Shown here piece after piece: positions 6,638 to 14,698 of a DNA stretch of 34,219 nt. Made by a program: the position numbers and the translations under genes. How positions within the stretch are numbered: position 1 is the first letter of the stretch; each line of letters begins with the position of its first letter. The stretch is from an uncultured Flavobacteriaceae bacterium. GTDB taxonomy: Bacteria; Bacteroidota; Bacteroidia; Flavobacteriales; Flavobacteriaceae. Location of the stretch: positions 1 through 34,219 of the forward strand of contig CAJWAY010000003.1 in NCBI GenBank assembly GCA_913020685.1, given 5' to 3'. The notes beneath the pieces are model-generated. The model had not been told where the DNA came from, did no database searches, and was given only the letters and a program-made list of their open reading frames with translations.

Positions 6638-7690
6638 TTATGCCCCTTTGCTAGCCCGCTGAAGGGTAAATGAAAATTCTGAGCCCGAACCTAATTTACT
6701 CTCAACCAATAGCTTCTCTTGATGAGCTTCAATGATATGTTTGACAATTGACAAACCCAATCCTGAACCTCCGGCTTTGCGGTTGCCAGATTTGTCTACA
6801 CGATAAAAGCGCTCAAATAGTCGCGGCAAGTGTTCTTCTTCAATCCCTTCCCCATTATCTGAAATTTTGACTAAAATTTTTTCCTTATTTAGTACTTCCA
6901 AGCTTACCTCAGTTTTTCCATTTTTTATACCATATTTTAGTGAATTGACGATCAAATTGGTCAAAACCTGCTGGATGCGCTCCTCGTCAGCAAAAACTAA
7001 AAAAGAGTGGGGGTACTCACGATCAAACCCTAGAGAAATTTTGTTTTTTATGGCTTGCATCTCGAGCAAATCAAAAACATTTTCAATCACTTCATTGATA
7101 TCAAAATTGGTTCTTTCGATGGTTTTAATTCCTGATTCAAATTGGGTAATCAAATCCAAGTCTTTAACTACATAAATCAACCGATCTACACCTTTTGCAG
7201 TTCGTTTGAGGTATTTTTCCCTTACTTTTTTATCTCTAATGGCTCCTTCAAGTAAGGTAAGTACATATCCTTGGATGGTAAACAAAGGAGTTTTTAGCTC
7301 GTGTGAGATGTTTCCAATAAATTCTTTACGGTAATCCTCTTTTTCCTTAAGGGTCTCAATTTCTAATTTTTTGTCGTCAGCAAATTTTTTAACACTCTCT
7401 CGGAGAGCCTCCATATCAGATTGAACAATTTGCTGGCTCATTGATACCCCTGATGGGGAAAGGTCATTATAAATACCCTTAATCTTATTGAGAATAAACC
7501 TTTCGATTCGGAAATTAATCAAGAATACTGAAAAAATAAAGAAAAACAAAAATATGAATGCGAATGCCACAAGAATTTCAGTTTCGAATTGTAAATCAGT
7601 GACCAAAAACAAAAGGGACAAAAGCAAAATCAAAAAAGCTACCAAAATGGACGACAGCCGAAATGCAACTCTAAAATTCTTTATCCTCAA
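6638..7690 (-). CDS. Sensor histidine kinase, PhoR-like
   Basis: Membrane-bound two-component sensor that autophosphorylates on His and passes the phosphate to the regulator encoded just upstream. Two membrane segments at about 11-31 and 38-58 leave almost no periplasmic loop, so sensing is probably within the membrane or cytoplasm. Then come a linker, the dimerisation helix with H130 in FIGNISHELKTP, and the ATPase domain with N247 (NLIVNSLKYG), DNGEGI at 276-281 and GGSGLGLS at 305-312. The start is TTG at 7690; a stop or overlap with the upstream gene limits other choices and no early ATG exists. It follows the regulator by 8 bases. No pst or phosphate genes are nearby, so phosphate sensing cannot be assumed. 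Confidence 0.92.
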   Translation of the reverse strand: MRIKNFRVAFRLSSILVAFLILLLSLLFLVTDLQFETEILVAFAFIFLFFFIFSVFLINFRIERFILNKIKGIYNDLSPSGVSMSQQIVQSDMEALRESVKKFADDKKLEIETLKEKEDYRKEFIGNISHELKTPLFTIQGYVLTLLEGAIRDKKVREKYLKRTAKGVDRLIYVVKDLDLITQFESGIKTIERTNFDINEVIENVFDLLEMQAIKNKISLGFDREYPHSFLVFADEERIQQVLTNLIVNSLKYGIKNGKTEVSLEVLNKEKILVKISDNGEGIEEEHLPRLFERFYRVDKSGNRKAGGSGLGLSIVKHIIEAHQEKLLVESKLGSGSEFSFTLQRASKGA

Positions 7691-7698
7691 ACCTTTTG

Positions 7699-8391
7699 TT
7701 ATTTGATCGGTTTGACAAATTTGTAACCTACCCCTTTAACCGTCTTAAAAAATTTATCACCCACCTTTTCTCTAAGTTTTCGAATGTGAACGTCTATCGT
7801 TCTGTCACCTACCACGACTTGGCTTCCCCAAATGTTTTCCATGATTTTTTCTCTTTTAATTACCTTGTCTGGTTTAGATGCCAAAAGATAGAGGAGTTCA
7901 AATTCTTTTCTGGGTAAAGAGAAGGTTTGACCTTTATGAGTAACTTCGTATTGTTCTTTGTCGATTATGAGTTTGCCCACTTGTATTTTGTCTTGGCTAT
8001 CGTCCTCTTTCTTGAGACGGCGCAACAAAGCTTTGACTTTGGAAACAATAATTTTGGGCTTAATAGGCTTCGTGACGTAGTCATCTGCACCTGCATCAAA
8101 GGCTGCCATGTGGGAATAATCCTCACCTCTGGCGGTGAGAAACATGATAATGGTATCATTGAAAATCTTGTCGCTTCGCAAATTTTCACAGGCTTCAATT
8201 CCATCCATTTCGGGCATCATCACATCCATAATTATCAAATGAGGTATACTTTTTTTAGCCTTTATCAGAGCTTCTTTACCGTTAGAAGCTGTTTTTACAT
8301 TGTAGCCATCCTGCTCCAAATTATATTTTATTATCTCAATAACATCTGGTTCATCATCAACTAACAATATTCTAATATCCTTTTTCTTCAT
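7699..8391 (-). CDS. OmpR/PhoB-family response regulator
   Basis: DNA-binding response regulator. The receiver domain (6-120) has acidic D12 and D13, the phosphoacceptor D56 (LIIMDVMMPEMDG), T86 and K108. A winged-helix OmpR-type domain fills about 138-228 (RKEFELLYLL, VGDRTIDVHIRKLREK, VKGVGYKF). ATG at 8391 gives MKKKDIRILLVDDE and a 230-residue protein; the open frame continues 21 codons upstream, but that part has no homology to the fold. Cognate kinase lies 8 bases downstream. A short inverted repeat TCTCTA-ATA-TAGAGA at 8402-8416 lies 11 bases before the start and could be an operator, though it is small. Confidence 0.94.
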   Translation of the reverse strand: MKKKDIRILLVDDEPDVIEIIKYNLEQDGYNVKTASNGKEALIKAKKSIPHLIIMDVMMPEMDGIEACENLRSDKIFNDTIIMFLTARGEDYSHMAAFDAGADDYVTKPIKPKIIVSKVKALLRRLKKEDDSQDKIQVGKLIIDKEQYEVTHKGQTFSLPRKEFELLYLLASKPDKVIKREKIMENIWGSQVVVGDRTIDVHIRKLREKVGDKFFKTVKGVGYKFVKPIK

Positions 8392-8483
8392 TTTTTTTAT
8401 TTCTCTAATATAGAGATTTATGGGTTTGTTGGGTGAAAAAAACTTTACCAACATCCAGAAAGATCAAACGACATTAATTTTAT

Positions 8484-8491
8484 TAAATTTG
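8484..8491 (+). promoter_or_regulatory. Possible -7 box for the T9SS stub gene
   Basis: TAAATTTG fits TAnnTTTG and lies 17 bases before the TTG start at 8509. The region is very AT-rich and no -33 TTG is at a suitable distance, so the match may be chance. Confidence 0.3.
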
Positions 8492-8508
8492 GACAAATTA
8501 TATAAAAT

Positions 8509-8844
8509 TTGTTTTTGCGCCTCGCATTATTGCTTATAACGCTCATTTCATTCCAATTTGTTTGTGCTCAACAAAATGAGTACAGAGGCTTTGTTCATAA
8601 AAACCCACCTAACAAATTAAACTTTCAGTTATTTCCTAATCCCTACACGGGAGGGAAACTTTATATAGCCTCTGCCCCCGCAGAAATCAAAAATATTATG
8701 ATAATAAATATTTTAGGTGAAGTGATTTTTCAAACCAGTACCTATGATAGTTATATAATTCCACAGAACCTTAGAAGTGGTATCTACATTGTAAAAATCA
8801 AACAGGGAGCTCAACAAGGATTGAGTCGTTTGGTTGTGCCTTGA
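8509..8844 (+). CDS. Minimal T9SS type A sorting-domain protein
   Basis: A 111-residue exported protein. Residues 1-20 are a signal peptide (hydrophobic core, likely cleavage after VCA). From about residue 38 to the end the sequence is a textbook type IX secretion C-terminal sorting domain: FQLFPNP at 39-45, a central IMIINILGEVIF strand pair (63-74), LRSGIYIVKIK (88-98) and a basic/hydrophobic end. That leaves fewer than 20 residues of linker and no cargo domain. Normally this domain is a tail on large enzymes or adhesins. Start is TTG at 8509, chosen because it gives a proper signal peptide. It lies 12 bases before a LuxE-type enzyme gene. It could be a remnant, a sorting-machinery decoy or a small surface protein in its own right. 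Confidence 0.85.
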   Translation: MFLRLALLLITLISFQFVCAQQNEYRGFVHKNPPNKLNFQLFPNPYTGGKLYIASAPAEIKNIMIINILGEVIFQTSTYDSYIIPQNLRSGIYIVKIKQGAQQGLSRLVVP

Positions 8845-8856
8845 TCGCGTCAAAAG

Positions 8857-9843
8857 ATGACTACCTATAATTTGGAAAACTTTTGGGAAATCTGCAACCA
8901 ACCTGCCTTTGATGCTTTGGCACTCAAAACATTCTACTTTCAGTACCAAAATAACAAGATTTACCGGTCTTTTTGTGACCTGATCAATTGCAACCCTGCC
9001 GAGGTGACAACATTGAAAGACATTCCTTATCTACCCATTTCCTTTTTTAAATACAGTAAGGTTTGTTGCTTTGAATCCGACAATGGTTCTTTTTTCAGTT
9101 CGAGTACCACCACGGGAGGAATTCCCTCAAAGCACTATTATCGTCAATTAAAAGATTATCAAATAAGTTTCCGCAAAGGTTTTGAATATTTTTTTGGAGC
9201 CATTGAGGATTTTACAGTTCTAGCCTTACTCCCATCATACCTGGAAAGATCCCATTCCTCTTTAATATTTATGGCCAATGACATGATCCGTAAAAGTCAA
9301 AAGACTGAAAGCGGTTTTTATCTCAATCAATGGGAAAATCTAAAAAAGACGATCATTCAACTCGAAAATTCTGAGCAAAAAACATTGTTGTTGGGGGTAT
9401 CCTTTGCACTGCTAGATCTTGTGGAAAAGTATTCGTTTGATCTGAAGCATACATGGGTCATGGAAACCGGTGGAATGAAGGGCAGGAGAAAAGAAGTAAC
9501 GCGTGAGGCATTACACAGCCAACTGAAAAAGGGATTTGGTGTGCATAAAATTTTCTCGGAATACGGGATGACAGAATTGATGTCTCAAGCCTATTCAATC
9601 GGTGAGGGGATTTTTGAGTGTCCCCCTTGGATGCGTGTTGTCGCCAGAGAAAACCAAGACCCTTTTAATCTCCTCCCTTGGGGACAAAGTGGTGGGTTAA
9701 ATGTTATTGACCTAGCTAATCGCGATAGCTGCGCATTCATTGCTACCGAAGACCTTGCCAGAGTACACTCTAATAAACGCTTTGAAGTACTGGGCCGTTT
9801 AGACACCTCAGAAATCAGAGGCTGCAATTTGATGGCAATCTAG
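8857..9843 (+). CDS. LuxE/PaaK-type acyl-activating enzyme
   Basis: Belongs to the acyl-protein synthetase (LuxE) branch of the adenylate-forming family, often annotated as acyl transferase in flavobacteria. The AMP-binding loop is SSSTTTGG at 81-88, and KIFSEYGMTEL (231-241) is the second ATP/AMP motif. METGGMKGRRKE (202-213) is another conserved LuxE element. A short C-terminal lobe (RLDTSEIRG) ends the protein at 328 residues, a typical size. No luxC, luxD or luxAB genes are nearby, so luminescence is not indicated. It probably makes an acyl-adenylate and passes the acyl group to a carrier or protein; the substrate is unknown. It directly follows the T9SS stub gene and its stop overlaps the convergent tyrS stop. 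Confidence 0.85.
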   Translation: MTTYNLENFWEICNQPAFDALALKTFYFQYQNNKIYRSFCDLINCNPAEVTTLKDIPYLPISFFKYSKVCCFESDNGSFFSSSTTTGGIPSKHYYRQLKDYQISFRKGFEYFFGAIEDFTVLALLPSYLERSHSSLIFMANDMIRKSQKTESGFYLNQWENLKKTIIQLENSEQKTLLLGVSFALLDLVEKYSFDLKHTWVMETGGMKGRRKEVTREALHSQLKKGFGVHKIFSEYGMTELMSQAYSIGEGIFECPPWMRVVARENQDPFNLLPWGQSGGLNVIDLANRDSCAFIATEDLARVHSNKRFEVLGRLDTSEIRGCNLMAI

Positions 9844-11138
9844 CTAACCGCCTCAACGATAAAATAATTTTTCTTACCTCTTTGAAGTAAAATGTATTGG
9901 TCGTCTATCAAATCGGCATATCCAATATTGTAACTCTCGTCTACCTTAATTTTATTTACCGAAATGGAGTTTTCAGCTAATGCCCTACGGGCCTCTCCAT
10001 TGGATTTTAAAAAGGATGTTTTTGAGACCAACAAAGCGATCATGTCAACGCCATTATAAAGATCAGAAAGTGGAATCTCCGCCATAGGTACCCCATCAAA
10101 AACATCTAAAAAAGTTTGACGATCAAGGCTTTTTAAATCGGCAGCTGTTGAACGGCCAAAAAGGATTTGGCTAGCCTGAATAGCTTTTTGTAGATCTTCC
10201 TCAGAATGGACCATACGGGTTAATTCCTTAGCTATCGTTTTTTGTAATAGCCTTATTTGAGGGCTTTCCAGGTGTTGTATGATCAAGTTTTCTATGGTCG
10301 ACTTGTCTAAAAGAGTAAATATTTTTATATAATTTTGGGCATCCTCATCAGAAGCGTTCATCCAATACTGGTAGAATTTGTAAGGAGAGGTTCGGGTCTT
10401 ATCTAACCACACATTTCCGGCCTCAGTTTTTCCAAATTTTGTTCCGTCAGCCTTAGTAATCAAAGGACAGGTAATGGCATAGGCTTTACCACCCAATTTG
10501 CGCCGGATCAATTCTGTTCCAGTAGTGATATTACCCCATTGATCACTCCCCCCCATTTGCAACTTACAATCCATTTTTTTGTAGAGGTGCAAAAAATCAT
10601 ATCCCTGTAACAATTGGTAGGTAAATTCGGTAAAAGACATGCCAACTTTAGCATCGCTACCAATGCGATTTTTTACAGATTCCTTAGACATCATATAGTT
10701 GACAGTAAGGTGCTTACCAATTTCGCGAGAAAAATCAATGAGTTTATAGTCTTTGGTCCAATCATAATTGTTGACCAACTGAGCGGCCTTGGGATTTGCG
10801 TGATCAAAATCAAGGAATTTTTGGAGTTGTGTTCTAATGGCCTCAACATTTTTTTGCAATGCCTCAGAATCCAAAAGATTTCTTTCGTCAGACTTACCAG
10901 CTGGGTCGCCAATCATTCCTGTAGCACCACCTAGCAATGCTATGGGGCGATGACCTGACCTCTGGAAGTGGATCAAAATCATGATTTGTACCAAACTGCC
11001 AATGTGAAGAGAATCTGCAGTGGGGTCAAAACCAATATAACCTGTAGTGATGTTTTGGTTCAAATAATCCTCTGTTTCGGGCATAATATCGTGTAACATG
11101 CCCCTCCAGCGAAGTTCCTCTACAAAATTTTTCTGCAT
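9840..11138 (-). CDS. tyrS: Tyrosyl-tRNA synthetase
   Basis: Class I aminoacyl-tRNA synthetase charging tRNA-Tyr. The HIGH-type motif is HIGS at 45-48 (DPTADSLHIGSL), GGATGMIGDPAGK (69-81) is typical, and the KMSKS-type motif is KFGKT at 233-237. GGSDQWGN (195-202) belongs to the tyrosine/adenylate site. The last ~70 residues form an S4-like tRNA-binding domain (ENSISVNKIKVD). 432 residues is normal for the bacterial TyrS. ATG at 11138 with a good promoter just upstream. The 3' end overlaps the convergent acyl-activating enzyme gene by 4 bases. Confidence 0.97.
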   Translation of the reverse strand: MQKNFVEELRWRGMLHDIMPETEDYLNQNITTGYIGFDPTADSLHIGSLVQIMILIHFQRSGHRPIALLGGATGMIGDPAGKSDERNLLDSEALQKNVEAIRTQLQKFLDFDHANPKAAQLVNNYDWTKDYKLIDFSREIGKHLTVNYMMSKESVKNRIGSDAKVGMSFTEFTYQLLQGYDFLHLYKKMDCKLQMGGSDQWGNITTGTELIRRKLGGKAYAITCPLITKADGTKFGKTEAGNVWLDKTRTSPYKFYQYWMNASDEDAQNYIKIFTLLDKSTIENLIIQHLESPQIRLLQKTIAKELTRMVHSEEDLQKAIQASQILFGRSTAADLKSLDRQTFLDVFDGVPMAEIPLSDLYNGVDMIALLVSKTSFLKSNGEARRALAENSISVNKIKVDESYNIGYADLIDDQYILLQRGKKNYFIVEAVS

Positions 11139-11154
11139 TACTTTGATTTACTAG

Positions 11155-11182
11155 CAAAGATAGATTTATGCCCTAAAACAAA
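11155..11182 (-). promoter_or_regulatory. tyrS promoter (Bacteroidota type)
   Basis: Minus strand TTTG (11182-11179), a 16-base spacer, then TATCTTTG (11162-11155). This matches the TTG/TAnnTTTG promoter of Bacteroidota, with the spacer slightly short. It ends 16 bases before the tyrS ATG, predicting a leader of about ten bases. It is the most complete promoter match in the window. Confidence 0.6.
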
Positions 11183-11215
11183 AAATTATTCTTGAAAAAG
11201 CGTTAGTTTTAATTT

Positions 11216-12187
11216 ATGATATTAGTGACCGGTGCAACTGGCTTTATCGGTTCTCATTTGTTGTGTCATTTGGCAGAAAAAGACATTTTTCCAGTGGCCA
11301 TGTTCCGACATGAATCAAATAAACGCAAGGTTTGGAAACGGTTCAAATCACAATTTGATGATGCCCAAAAGAGGTACGACAAAATTTTATGGAGAAAAGC
11401 GGACTTTCGGGACCTGCCGAGTTTGGATGCCGCCTTTAAAAATATTGATTATGTTTATCATTGTGCCGGCTATATTTCCCTGGCTCAAAGCGATGCAAAG
11501 AAACTACTTGAAATTAATGAAAAAGGGGCTACATATCTAGTCGATTTATGTTTATTTCATTCAGTAAAAAAATTGGTTTATGTCAGTTCCATAGCCGCTT
11601 TGGGAAACGACCCATCGCAAACGGTAATAGATGAAAACACCCCCTGGGACAACAATACCGATAAAAATCCATATGCTTATTCTAAATACGGAGGAGAAAT
11701 GGAAGTATGGAGAGCAACGCAAGAGGGATTAAATGCGGTAATTGTCAATCCAGGTATAGTACTGGGAAAAAACAGCCCAATTGAATTCTTTCTGAAACGA
11801 CACAAGAACGGTTTGAGATGGTATACACCTGGAACTAATGCCTTTGTAAATATTAAGGATGTCATCACGGTAATGTATGAACTGATGCAATCCGATATAA
11901 AAGATGAACGCTTTATTTTGGTAGCTGAAAATTGGACTGGTAAGGCAATGGTACGATCACTTCTCATAGCTGGGAATTTTAGTCCAAGAGTTTTTATTAT
12001 TCCCAAAAGGTTTTTGTATTTGTTATGGTTGATAGAACACCTGATTGAGCTATTGGGTATCAGAAAACGTTTTTTAACACGTGCCATAATTTCTAGTCAA
12101 TATGATCATAAAACTATCAATGGGAATAAAATAAAATCATTCATCAACTTTGAATACTCAAACATTACAAATTTCATTTTCGACTGA
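11216..12187 (+). CDS. NAD-dependent epimerase/dehydratase (extended SDR)
   Basis: Cytoplasmic nucleotide-dependent oxidoreductase of the extended short-chain dehydrogenase family. The Rossmann motif GATGFIG is at 6-12, the adenine-site acid at D63 (KADFRD), VSSIAALG (123-130) carries the catalytic Ser region, and YAYSK gives Y153 and K157 of the YxxxK pair. 323 residues is normal. Closest in feel to the dihydroflavonol-4-reductase/hopanoid-associated epimerase group often found in flavobacteria; the substrate cannot be set. It is divergent from tyrS with a 77-base gap and ends 28 bases from the convergent DUF4296 gene, so it is probably monocistronic. Confidence 0.85.
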   Translation: MILVTGATGFIGSHLLCHLAEKDIFPVAMFRHESNKRKVWKRFKSQFDDAQKRYDKILWRKADFRDLPSLDAAFKNIDYVYHCAGYISLAQSDAKKLLEINEKGATYLVDLCLFHSVKKLVYVSSIAALGNDPSQTVIDENTPWDNNTDKNPYAYSKYGGEMEVWRATQEGLNAVIVNPGIVLGKNSPIEFFLKRHKNGLRWYTPGTNAFVNIKDVITVMYELMQSDIKDERFILVAENWTGKAMVRSLLIAGNFSPRVFIIPKRFLYLLWLIEHLIELLGIRKRFLTRAIISSQYDHKTINGNKIKSFINFEYSNITNFIFD

Positions 12188-12215
12188 TTCGATTTTCAAT
12201 CTTGGGCCAATATCT

Positions 12216-12575
12216 TTATTCCTCTCTAATGCGCACAGTTTGCTGGATACTATCATTTAGCTTGTTGAGTTTAATTTTAACTTTTTTAAAAATAGGTAAG
12301 TATTCTTTGGGATTTTTAGCATAATAAGATTGACTGGAAGCTAGTTGTGCACTATCAATTCCATACTTTTCGTAAATGTATTCCGCCACCAAAAGATCTT
12401 TTTTTTTAAGCACATTGTAAGACTGGCGTTTGATATTTTTCATGAGAATAATATCCAGCATCACCATGCTCATTTGGTCGGGAGGGATTAGTTTGTCGGG
12501 AGGACTGTTGTCTCCTGTTTTTGAACATGAAAATACAATAAACACTAGTAATCCAATAAATTTTTTCATGTTCAT
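12216..12575 (-). CDS. DUF4296 family lipoprotein
   Basis: Small lipoprotein of unknown function. A short basic start and a hydrophobic stretch end in the lipobox VFSC with C17, so it should be lipidated and anchored in the periplasm or outer membrane. The remaining ~100 residues are polar and helical; the LIPPDQMSMVMLDIILMKN segment and YIYEKYGIDSAQLASSQSYYAKNP are typical of DUF4296, a family found mostly in Bacteroidota. The second ATG (12569) is an alternative start. Its ATG overlaps the pyrC stop by 4 bases (ATGA), so it is expressed with dihydroorotase and the glycosyltransferase. No function is known to me. Confidence 0.85.
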   Translation of the reverse strand: MNMKKFIGLLVFIVFSCSKTGDNSPPDKLIPPDQMSMVMLDIILMKNIKRQSYNVLKKKDLLVAEYIYEKYGIDSAQLASSQSYYAKNPKEYLPIFKKVKIKLNKLNDSIQQTVRIREE

Positions 12576-13909
12576 CTATTAAAAGTAAGTTTTTTTCCCA
12601 ATGCGCTTTCGATTATTTTACCTTGATCGTAAACCAAATTTCCATTGACAAAAGTTTTGATGATAGAGGCCTCAAAAGTTGAACCCTCAAATGGAGACCA
12701 TTTGCATTGGTAAAGCAAATCTTCTTTGACAACAGTAAATTTTTTATTCATATCTACCAAAACCAGATCGGCAAAAAAGCCTTCACGAATAAAACCACGA
12801 TTTTGAATTTTAAATAAAATGGCGGGATTGTGACAGGCTTTTTCAACCAACTTTTCTATAGTGGTTCTTCCTTGTTTTACAGCTGTCAAGAGAGCAGGAT
12901 AGGCATGTTGAACCAATGGACCACCTGAAGGGGAATTTACGTAAGGATTTTGCTTTTCCTCAAGTGTATGTGGGGCATGGTCTGTGGCCAATACGTCAAT
13001 CTTATCATCGTTTAGAGCTTTCCATAAGGCTTCACGGTCACTAACTTTTTTTATTGCAGGATTCCATTTGATCAAAGTACCCTTTTGCGCATAATCTTCC
13101 TCTGAAAACATAAGATGATGAACACAAACCTCAGCGGTTATTTTCTTTTGAGTCAATGGTTTTTCGTTGGAGAATAGTTCGGTTTCTATGGCCGTAGACA
13201 AATGAAAAACATGCAAGCGAGCTCCAGTTGCTTTGGCCAATTGAATGGCTCTAGAAGAAGAACTATAACAGGCAACCTTGCTTCTAATCTCTGGGTGCTT
13301 TTCAATTGGAATATCAACTCCATACTTGACGATTTGTTCCGCAAGGTTTTTTCTGATTATGTTTTCATCCTCGCAATGAACGGCAATAGGTAAATCAGTG
13401 ATGGAAAAAATTTTTTTTAATACTTGCTCATTATCCACTAACATATTTCCGGTAGAAGATCCTAAAAATAATTTCAGCCCTGCAGCTTGTGTGACATCCA
13501 AAGTCTTAATTTCGTCAAAGTTGTCATTAGTACCCCCGAAAAGAAAGCCATAATTAGCGATAGACACATTTGATGCTAAATCCAACTTATCTTTCAAGGC
13601 TTTTTGAGTAGTGGTTTGAGGAATGGTATTGGGCATATCAATAAAGGAGGTAATTCCCCCAGCCACTGCTGCTCTTGACTCAGAAGCAATGGTAGCTTTG
13701 TGGGTTAGACCTGGCTCCCTAAAGTGAACCTGATCGTCGATCCAACCCGGCAATAAATAAAGACCAGAGGCGTCAATTATTTCTTCATTTCCATTGAGAG
13801 ACAGGTGATTGCCAATTTTCTCTATCTTATCTCCTTTAATTAAAAGGTCTTTTTGGGAAACCTGACCTTCATTTACCAATTTGGCCTTTTTTATTAATAT
13901 CTCTCTCAT
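12572..13909 (-). CDS. pyrC: Dihydroorotase
   Basis: Zinc amidohydrolase that closes carbamoyl-aspartate to dihydroorotate in pyrimidine synthesis. Visible metal and substrate elements are VHFREPG (61-67), K146 in GLKLFLGSSTG (candidate carboxylated Lys), H178 (AVHCED), H236 (VFHLST) and D310 in ATDHAPHT. The metal motif is normally DxHxHxR; here it reads DDQVHFR, with Gln60 in place of the first His. I remember this form from other Bacteroidota, so it is probably lineage-specific rather than damage. 445 residues is the size of class I enzymes. Its ATG overlaps the glycosyltransferase stop by one base (TAATG), and its stop overlaps the DUF4296 gene. Confidence 0.9.
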   Translation of the reverse strand: MREILIKKAKLVNEGQVSQKDLLIKGDKIEKIGNHLSLNGNEEIIDASGLYLLPGWIDDQVHFREPGLTHKATIASESRAAVAGGITSFIDMPNTIPQTTTQKALKDKLDLASNVSIANYGFLFGGTNDNFDEIKTLDVTQAAGLKLFLGSSTGNMLVDNEQVLKKIFSITDLPIAVHCEDENIIRKNLAEQIVKYGVDIPIEKHPEIRSKVACYSSSSRAIQLAKATGARLHVFHLSTAIETELFSNEKPLTQKKITAEVCVHHLMFSEEDYAQKGTLIKWNPAIKKVSDREALWKALNDDKIDVLATDHAPHTLEEKQNPYVNSPSGGPLVQHAYPALLTAVKQGRTTIEKLVEKACHNPAILFKIQNRGFIREGFFADLVLVDMNKKFTVVKEDLLYQCKWSPFEGSTFEASIIKTFVNGNLVYDQGKIIESALGKKLTFNR

Positions 13910-14628
13910 TACATTGAATTAAATATACTTTTTATCTTCAATAATAAAACAGCATAAAAGGCCTCCCAAATTATTTTCCCATTCATTTTCGAAACCCCCA
14001 GTTCTCTATTGGTAAAAATTATAGGATGTTCCTTGTATTTGTATCCTTTACTCCAAATCTTAAATTTCATTTCAATTTGAAACGCATACCCTACAAAATT
14101 AATTCTTTTAAAATCCAAATGGTCCAAAACTTCTCGGGTATAGCCTACAAATCCAGCTGTAGGATCTTTAATGGGCATAAAGGTAATCCCCCTTACATAC
14201 AAAGAAGCGAAATAGGACAATAAAATCCTACTTAAAGGCCAATTGACAACGTTAATACCTTTGACATATCGTGATCCAATGACTAAATCGAATTCAGATT
14301 TAAGGCAATCAAGCATTGGAGATAATTCCCTGGGGTCGTGAGATAAATCAGCATCCATCTCAAAAATAAAGTCGTATTTTTTTTTTAATGCCCACCTAAA
14401 GCCCTGGATATATGCCTTTCCTAGTCCTTCTTTCGAAGCACGCCGCTCTAAAAAAAGACGACTATTGTAGTTTTTTTTTAGTTCCAATACCACATCCGCA
14501 GTACCATCTGGTGACATATCATCGACCACTAAAATGTCAAAATCTCTCCTCTCTAGGGTCTTTTTAAGAATTATTTCGATGTTTTCAACCTCATTATATG
14601 TAGGAATGATAACTAAAGCTTTGTCCAT
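13909..14628 (-). CDS. Glycosyltransferase family 2, polyprenol-phosphate mannosyltransferase (DPM1)-like
   Basis: Transfers a sugar from a nucleotide donor, probably to polyprenyl phosphate on the inner face of the cytoplasmic membrane. The GT2 start VIIPTYNEVENI (6-17), VVDDMSPDGT (34-43) and the metal-binding DAD at 92-94 (MDADLSHDP) are plain. There is no C-terminal membrane domain, so it resembles the short DPM1 form. ATG at 14628 gives 239 residues; the frame is open from a TTG four codons upstream, which is less likely. It heads an operon with pyrC and the DUF4296 gene. The sugar and acceptor are inferred from family only. Confidence 0.85.
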   Translation of the reverse strand: MDKALVIIPTYNEVENIEIILKKTLERRDFDILVVDDMSPDGTADVVLELKKNYNSRLFLERRASKEGLGKAYIQGFRWALKKKYDFIFEMDADLSHDPRELSPMLDCLKSEFDLVIGSRYVKGINVVNWPLSRILLSYFASLYVRGITFMPIKDPTAGFVGYTREVLDHLDFKRINFVGYAFQIEMKFKIWSKGYKYKEHPIIFTNRELGVSKMNGKIIWEAFYAVLLLKIKSIFNSM

Positions 14629-14637
14629 AGATCGGCA

Positions 14638-14645
14638 CAAAAATA
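14638..14645 (-). promoter_or_regulatory. -7 box of the glycosyltransferase-pyrC-DUF4296 operon
   Basis: TATTTTTG on the minus strand (14645-14638) fits TAnnTTTG and ends 9 bases before the ATG at 14628, again predicting a very short leader. No clear -33 element. Confidence 0.4.
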
Positions 14646-14658
14646 CTAAATCGAGAGA

Positions 14659-14696
14659 AATAAAATTAAGAATTAAAATACTTCCTTAATTTTATT
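14659..14696. repeat. 12-bp perfect inverted repeat between divergent genes
   Basis: Arms AATAAAATTAAG (14659-14670) and CTTAATTTTATT (14685-14696) are perfect reverse complements around a 14-base loop. It fills the space between the divergent glycosyltransferase and DUF4271 genes and ends two bases before the DUF4271 ATG at 14699. It could be an operator acting on both genes or an RNA hairpin at the DUF4271 translation start. The sequence is only A/T-rich, which lowers its weight, but 12 perfect pairs are unlikely to be chance in a 70-base gap. Confidence 0.6.
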
Positions 14697-14698
14697 GT

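Noticed and set aside
6638..8391. Phosphate-regulon PhoR/PhoB
   Set aside because: Family resemblance only; no pst, phoU or phosphatase genes are near, so the signal is left open.
8402..8416. TCTCTA-ATA-TAGAGA inverted repeat upstream of the response regulator
   Set aside because: Six-base arms in an AT-rich leader are expected by chance; mentioned only in the regulator entry.
8857..9843. Luminescence (lux) operon
   Set aside because: Only a LuxE-type enzyme is present; luxA, luxB, luxC and luxD are absent, and this enzyme is common in non-luminous flavobacteria.
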